Positions 61,087 to 64,000 of a stretch of 64,000 nucleotides of DNA are shown here, one piece after another. The DNA lies in contig NZ_CP023278.1 of the NCBI RefSeq assembly GCF_002896875.1, positions 3,720,001 through 3,784,000 on the forward strand, given 5' to 3'. Source of the stretch: Nostoc sp. CENA543. Its GTDB lineage: Bacteria; Cyanobacteriota; Cyanobacteriia; Cyanobacteriales; Nostocaceae. Numbering within the stretch: the stretch's first letter is position 1; each line of letters begins with the position of its first letter. A model generated the notes under the pieces. It did not search any database. It saw only the letters and a list, made by a program, of their open reading frames with translations, and was not told the origin of the DNA. The translations under genes were made by a program, and so were the position numbers.

Positions 61087-62559
61087 GTGCTGAATCAAAC
61101 AGTTATTTCTATTCAAAATCTCAATCACTTTTTTGGGGAAGCCGCACTCAAAAAGCAAATTTTATTTGATATTAATCTCACCATTAAAGCTAAAGAATTT
61201 GTCATTTTAACTGGCCCTTCTGGGTCAGGGAAAAGCACATTGCTCAGTTTAATTGGTTGTCTGCGTTCTGTACAGCAAGGCAGTTTAAATATTTTAGGAC
61301 AGGAACTCAACGGTGCAACTAAAGAGCAATTAGTCCAAATGCGCCGGAATTTTGGTTATATCACCCAATCTAGTAATTTACTCGATTTTTTAACAGTCCA
61401 GCAGAATATTCAGATGTCTTTGGAATTACAGCCGGATTTTTCTGTACAAGCGGCGCGGGCGAAAACAGTCGCTATTTTAGAGTCTGTGGGATTAAGGGAA
61501 AAAATCGATGTTTATCCTAAAAATCTGTCTGGGGGACAAAAACAACGGGTAGCGATCGCTTGTGCTTTGGTAACTCAACCCAGGTTGGTACTCGCTGATG
61601 AACCAACAGCCGCACTGGATAAATCATCAGGACGTAATGTTGTCGCTTTAATGCACCGTTTAGCTAAAGAACACAATAGTGCTGTTCTCATGGTGACTCA
61701 TGATCACCGCATCTTGGATTTGGCTGATCGGATTGTGCATGTGGAAGATGGCCAACTCGGTTTAGCTTTAAACCAAGAACTGTCTTTGATGTTACCGGGT
61801 TTTGATGAAACTTTACTAGAAAAAGCCAACACTAAACCAACTGTGTTGACTTACGCATCCGAGGAAATCATTGTTCGCCAGGGGGAACCAGCGACGAAAT
61901 TTTATATTCTGCTAGAAGGAGACGTAGAAGTTTTCCAAGATTTTCCCGATCAGCCGACTCGCCTGTTAAATCGGCTGAGTCGCGGAGATTATTTTGGGGA
62001 AGTTGGTTTACTGCGGGGTGGAAAACGTACAGCTACAGTGCGTGTCACCAAAAACTCAGAAGTGAAAGTGATGGTGATTGAGGAAGAATTATTTCAGTTG
62101 TTTGTGAATAACTCAGAGTTGACTAGTAATGATGTCGTGCGTCGTTTGCATCAACGGGTAATGACAAGTCATTTATCCAAAGCTTTACCTAATGTCGATC
62201 CATCAGAAATTGTGGCGATCGCTTCTCAATCTAAGGGAAGTCAATACAAAGCCAATTCTATTATTGTTCAACAAGGCGAATTTGGCGATCGCGTCTACTT
62301 GATATTAGAGGGAGAAGTAGAAATATCTGTGATTGATCAAGGGGAATCTAGAACAATTCAACTCAAATCAGGTGAATATTTTGGTAATTTACAACTTTCC
62401 GGTGGTCAAAATTATCCTGTTAATCTTCGAGCTATAGCCTGTACTGACGTTGAATTGATGGCAATTAATCGAGACAGTTTTTGTAATTTAATTTTAAAAT
62501 CCAATACAAATTCCGATACCGTAGCCTCTGTACTCCACCACCAATTTCTCAACTTTTGA
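61087..62559 (+). CDS. devA: DevA-type ABC ATPase fused to two cyclic-nucleotide-binding-like domains
   Basis: The 490-residue protein starts at a GTG. The ATPase (1-230) has Walker A GPSGSGKST (about 40-48), signature LSGGQKQR (about 146) and Walker B LVLADEPTAALD (about 166). Then come two CRP-type beta-roll domains at about 260-360 (ILLEGDVEVFQDFP, GDYFGEVGLLRGGKRTATV) and about 380-480 (VQQGEFGDRVYLILEGEVEIS, SGEYFGNLQLSGG). Standard DevA lacks these additions, so nucleotide or other ligand control of export is inferred. Confidence 0.9.
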   Translation: MLNQTVISIQNLNHFFGEAALKKQILFDINLTIKAKEFVILTGPSGSGKSTLLSLIGCLRSVQQGSLNILGQELNGATKEQLVQMRRNFGYITQSSNLLDFLTVQQNIQMSLELQPDFSVQAARAKTVAILESVGLREKIDVYPKNLSGGQKQRVAIACALVTQPRLVLADEPTAALDKSSGRNVVALMHRLAKEHNSAVLMVTHDHRILDLADRIVHVEDGQLGLALNQELSLMLPGFDETLLEKANTKPTVLTYASEEIIVRQGEPATKFYILLEGDVEVFQDFPDQPTRLLNRLSRGDYFGEVGLLRGGKRTATVRVTKNSEVKVMVIEEELFQLFVNNSELTSNDVVRRLHQRVMTSHLSKALPNVDPSEIVAIASQSKGSQYKANSIIVQQGEFGDRVYLILEGEVEISVIDQGESRTIQLKSGEYFGNLQLSGGQNYPVNLRAIACTDVELMAINRDSFCNLILKSNTNSDTVASVLHHQFLNF

Positions 62560-62592
62560 TATCAATTTAGTAGAACAGGGTAAATAATTAAA

Positions 62593-62669
62593 GGTTTGTA
62601 GTGAGAACTTTAGTTCCCTCTAAGAGACGCTCCGCGAACAAAAAAGGACTAAAGTCCTTACTACGAACT
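62593..62669. repeat. Dispersed palindromic repeat between convergent dev genes
   Basis: Full copy of the repeat at 54277-54345, here inverted: GGTTTGTAGTGAGAACTTTA on the left and GGACTAAAGTCCTTACTACG on the right, with GAGACGCTCCGCGAACA between. The arms can pair, so it could serve as a two-way terminator. Confidence 0.8.
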
Positions 62670-62722
62670 GAATTCTAGTATTTTTACATTGCTTAATTAT
62701 AGTTTGGTTTTTTCTATTCGTT

Positions 62723-63919
62723 CTACTTAATCTGAATTGATGCTCTAACTTGTAACTTATTCAGTGTTCTCACACGTTCACTGTCATCGGGACGCAGGCG
62801 AATTTTCACTTTCACGATTCTAACATCGGCTTTGGCGGTGGGATCATCATTAATGATTCCTGGCTGTTCAATTTGCAATCCAATTTGATCTACCTCTCCT
62901 TTAATTTCTCCAGTAAATCCACCATATTCACTGACAATTTTTGCTTCCTGACCGATTTTTACATAATGAATATCACTTTCGTAAACTTCAGCAATCACAT
63001 ACATTTGTTGTGTTTGTCCGATATCAACAATCCCTTTACTACTGACAACTTCACCGACTCTGGTATTGATATTTAAAATTTGCCCAGCTACAGGTGCTTT
63101 CACATAAAGAGATTCTAGGTCAACTTTTGCCTTTTCTAATTGAGATAAGGACTCATTTAATTCTGCTTTGGCGACTAAAATATCTGTGGGTTTGACATGA
63201 TCTAAACTATCTAATGTAGCTTCAGCAGCTTTTACACGTTCCTCACCTGTACTAACTTGTTCACGGAGGTTAGCTTGGGCTTCTTGCAATTTTTGCTGCT
63301 CAATTTCCACTTGCAAACGTCTAGTTTCTGTATCAGAAACAGACACTGCTCCTTTATCCAACAAATCTTTGTAGCGTTGATAATTATCTTTAGCTTTGAG
63401 TAATTCCAGTTGTTGACGAGCAACTACAGATTGTTGTACCTTAACACCTTCAACTAATTGTGATTGTGTTTCTGCAACTTTTTGGCGTTGAGCTTCAATT
63501 TGTCCAGATTCTTCACCAGCTTGCACTTGAGCTAAACGCGATCGCGCTACATTTACTTTGGCTTTAGCATTTTCTACAGCCGCTTGATATTGACTCACAT
63601 TATCCATAACTGCAATAATTTGGTCTGCACTCACTTGTTCACCTTCTTTTACCAACAGTTTCGCCAAACGTTGATTTGCGCCTGTCGCAGACAGGTGAAT
63701 AATATCGCCTTGTGGTTCTAATCTGCCTAAAGCTGTAATACGAACTATAGACTGTTGATTATTTGATATTGCTGGTAAATTATTCTGACTGGTGTTTGTT
63801 GATTGCCTACGTAAATTCACAGCCCAGAGAATACCAATACTGCTAATAATAGACAAAATTAAAGTAATTGTCCTCAGACTAAATATCCATTTATTCTGAC
63901 CAGATGCTATTTTAAACAT
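62723..63919 (-). CDS. devB: DevB-type membrane fusion protein (HlyD family)
   Basis: The 398-residue adaptor has an N-terminal membrane anchor (TITLILSIISSIGILWAVNL), a lipoyl half-motif (IHLSATGANQRLAKLLVKEGEQVSADQIIAVMDN, split), a long coiled-coil hairpin (about 110-260) and a barrel domain with VYVKAPVAGQIL-type sequence (read SLYVKAPVAGQILNINTRVGE). It bridges the DevCA pump to an outer-membrane channel. The ATG at 63919 (MFKIASGQ) is preferred to a TTG four codons earlier. It faces devCA on the opposite strand, unlike the usual devBCA order. Confidence 0.9.
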   Translation of the reverse strand: MFKIASGQNKWIFSLRTITLILSIISSIGILWAVNLRRQSTNTSQNNLPAISNNQQSIVRITALGRLEPQGDIIHLSATGANQRLAKLLVKEGEQVSADQIIAVMDNVSQYQAAVENAKAKVNVARSRLAQVQAGEESGQIEAQRQKVAETQSQLVEGVKVQQSVVARQQLELLKAKDNYQRYKDLLDKGAVSVSDTETRRLQVEIEQQKLQEAQANLREQVSTGEERVKAAEATLDSLDHVKPTDILVAKAELNESLSQLEKAKVDLESLYVKAPVAGQILNINTRVGEVVSSKGIVDIGQTQQMYVIAEVYESDIHYVKIGQEAKIVSEYGGFTGEIKGEVDQIGLQIEQPGIINDDPTAKADVRIVKVKIRLRPDDSERVRTLNKLQVRASIQIK

Positions 63920-64000
63920 GATTTTCACCAAGGAACTATTTGGTCATTTATGCCATTGTTTAAATAATCAAAGTAGTTTTTGGTATTAGACTGACTGCCA

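Overview
The window looks like chromosome from a heterocyst-forming filamentous cyanobacterium of the Nostoc/Anabaena group. The evidence is abundant GCGATCGC (HIP1) octamers, TAATGAC-type heptamer repeats, a sigC - furA - peptidoglycan-binding gene order as I recall it from Anabaena sp. PCC 7120, DevCA/DevB exporter genes, and cyanobacterial families such as DUF1517, pentapeptide-repeat and Uma2 proteins. No search could be run, so family names rest on motif recognition.

Layout. 1-11125 is ordinary chromosome: a truncated beta-propeller gene, a PP-loop protein, tyrA, a pentapeptide-repeat protein, a DUF1517 protein, an L,D-transpeptidase, a Tat-exported phosphatase and a proline-rich membrane protein. 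11207-41653 is a complete type V-K CRISPR-associated transposon (CAST) of 30,447 bp, with matching ends and a 5-bp target duplication (ACAAC). It carries tnsB-tnsC-tniQ at one end and an Arc-type repressor, cas12k, tracrRNA, a 15-repeat CRISPR array and a separate short homing crRNA at the other. The homing crRNA has a 17-nt spacer that exactly matches the neighbouring tRNA-Pro(CGG) gene next to a GTN PAM, and the element sits 60 bp from that PAM. The core resembles my memory of the experimentally studied Anabaena cylindrica CAST. A 74-bp fragment at 11131-11204 looks like the end of a second, older CAST at the same attachment site.

The CAST cargo is a defence island: an IetAS-like ATPase/subtilase pair, a dynamin-like GTPase with a small partner, a PIN / STAS-like / HATPase triplet, a five-gene type I restriction-modification operon with two accessory genes, a DUF262-HNH gene broken by an insertion sequence, and two tandem HTH-like genes. 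Two insertion sequences lie inside it. A LexA-box-like palindrome precedes tnsB and a weaker copy precedes the IetA-like gene, which suggests SOS control. Four TTGCG units at 8-bp spacing overlap the cas12k promoter beside the divergent Arc-type gene, which suggests autorepression.

41662-64000 is chromosome again: tRNA-Pro, lipA, gpsA, sigC, furA with its convergent peptidoglycan-binding neighbour, a cobN-like gene carrying four in-frame copies of the local GC-rich dispersed repeat, a GAF histidine kinase, nanE, a second CRISPR array without cas genes, an MbnP/MbnH pair, a Uma2 protein and a rearranged devCA/devB exporter locus. The two CRISPR arrays share an exact 18-bp leader word, which suggests that the transposon array is fed by the host adaptation machinery.
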